From contig CALLCD010000111.1 in NCBI GenBank assembly GCA_938049795.1, positions 1-6,464 on the forward strand: a stretch of DNA of 6,464 bases, given 5' to 3'. Below are positions 5,909-6,464 of this stretch, piece by piece (positions within the stretch are counted from its first letter, which is position 1; every line of letters starts with the position of its first letter). Below the pieces are notes generated by a model, which was given only the letters and a program-made list of their open reading frames with translations, was not told the DNA's origin and ran no database searches. The DNA comes from an uncultured Hyphomonadaceae bacterium (lineage in GTDB: Bacteria; Pseudomonadota; Alphaproteobacteria; Caulobacterales; Hyphomonadaceae). A program made the translations under genes and the position numbers.

Positions 5909-5930
5909 GCCGTTTGCGGACGGTCTATTT
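5897..5930 (-). terminator. Terminator of carA, spanning the stop codons of both convergent genes
   Basis: AAATAGGCCG (5903-5912) and CGGTCTATTT (5921-5930) form a 10-bp stem with one mismatched or wobble position and an 8-base loop. Read on the minus strand, the stem is followed by CTTTTTC, a U-tract, so it should act mainly as the carA terminator. On the plus strand only a short TTT at the stem base follows, so termination of yaaA is weaker. The TAG of yaaA (5906-5908) lies in one arm and the TAG of carA (5925-5927) in the other. Confidence 0.65.
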
Positions 5931-6464
5931 GGCCATCAGTGCGGCGAAGCGTTCGAACAGGTAGAAGCTGTCTTGCGGACCAGGGCTGGCTTCGGGGTGA
6001 TGCTGGACCGAGATGATCGGCTTGCCCTCGACCGCAAGGCCGCTATTGGTGCCGTCGAATAGAGACTTATGGCTCTCGGTGACGCCCTCGGGCAGGGTGG
6101 CGACATCGACGGTGAAGCCGTGGTTCATCGACACAATCTCGACTTTGCCAGTGGCCATATCCTGAACCGGATGATTGGCGCCGTGATGGCCTTGGGCCAT
6201 TTTCACGGTCTTTGCGCCGAGCGCCAGCGCGAGCATTTGGTGGCCAAGGCAAATTCCAAGCAGCGGCGTGCCGGAGCCCACAAGCGCCTTGATCGTCTCG
6301 CTCGCGCGCTCGAATGTGGCAGCCGGATCGCCCGGGCCATTGGACAAGACGACACCATCAGGCTTGAGCGCCGCGATGTCGTCGAACGGTGTGTCGCCGC
6401 TAACAATTGTGGCGCGCGCACCGACATTGGCGAGATTGCGTAAGATATTCTTCTTAACGCCGAA
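5925..6464 (-). CDS. carA: Carbamoyl-phosphate synthase small (glutaminase) subunit, C-terminal part (partial)
   Basis: CarA hydrolyses glutamine and passes ammonia to CarB for carbamoyl phosphate, the precursor of arginine and pyrimidines, in the cytosol. The reading frame is open to the window edge, giving the last 179 residues; the N-terminal dimer domain and the start codon lie beyond 6464. The visible part is a class I glutamine amidotransferase domain. It begins FGVKKNILRNL (1-11), followed by LSNGPGDP (40-47) and the nucleophile elbow GICLGHQ with Cys72. NHGFTVD follows, and then HHPEASPGPQD with the catalytic His156 and Glu158 (numbering within the visible part). The catalytic triad is complete. 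The SPGP sequence after HHPE and the NHGF motif distinguish CarA from other amidotransferases such as TrpG or GuaA. It converges with yaaA, 16 bp between stop codons. Confidence 0.97.
   Translation of the reverse strand, partial: FGVKKNILRNLANVGARATIVSGDTPFDDIAALKPDGVVLSNGPGDPAATFERASETIKALVGSGTPLLGICLGHQMLALALGAKTVKMAQGHHGANHPVQDMATGKVEIVSMNHGFTVDVATLPEGVTESHKSLFDGTNSGLAVEGKPIISVQHHPEASPGPQDSFYLFERFAALMAK

Overview
The window looks like an ordinary chromosomal segment from an alphaproteobacterium with a GC-rich genome. The evidence is the gene set and the protein types: a lone EIIA-Man domain protein followed by HPr (the alphaproteobacterial regulatory PTS arrangement), the long form of S-adenosylhomocysteine hydrolase, a CGFS monothiol glutaredoxin, and a threonine synthase with the SFKARG lysine motif. 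I cannot name a genus. I recognise no transposase, integrase, phage gene, CRISPR array, tRNA or rRNA gene.

Left part (1-2663): a minus-strand gene start with a signal-peptide-like N-terminus runs off the left edge. Next comes grxD (minus), divergent across about 135 bp from thrC (plus). After thrC, with no clear terminator in between, lie the EIIA-Man gene and ptsH (plus), 9 bp apart. These two should form a phosphorelay in which HPr-His17 donates phosphate to EIIA-His9. The hprK/rapZ-type genes that often precede this pair in alphaproteobacteria are not here; thrC sits in their place. HPr also has Asn where the HPr kinase target serine normally sits. A hairpin can cover the EIIA Shine-Dalgarno sequence.

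Middle (2690-4993): a secreted or periplasmic EF-hand protein gene (minus) converges on ptsH and diverges from ahcY (plus). The roughly 220 bp between them carries a 24-bp nearly perfect AT-rich palindrome, the best regulatory site in the window and a likely operator for ahcY. ahcY ends in a strong intrinsic terminator.

Right part (4994-6464): a YaaA (DUF328, peroxide stress) gene follows a region with a second, 12-bp AT-rich palindrome and a candidate promoter. It converges on carA (minus, start beyond the window), and one hairpin spans both stop codons.

Functionally the window mixes amino-acid and nucleotide metabolism (thrC, carA), methyl-cycle housekeeping (ahcY), redox and iron handling (grxD, yaaA) and a PTS regulatory pair. 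I see no previously undescribed multi-gene system. The points most worth checking are the HPr regulatory-site substitution, the ahcY operator and the two RNA hairpins that overlap coding signals.
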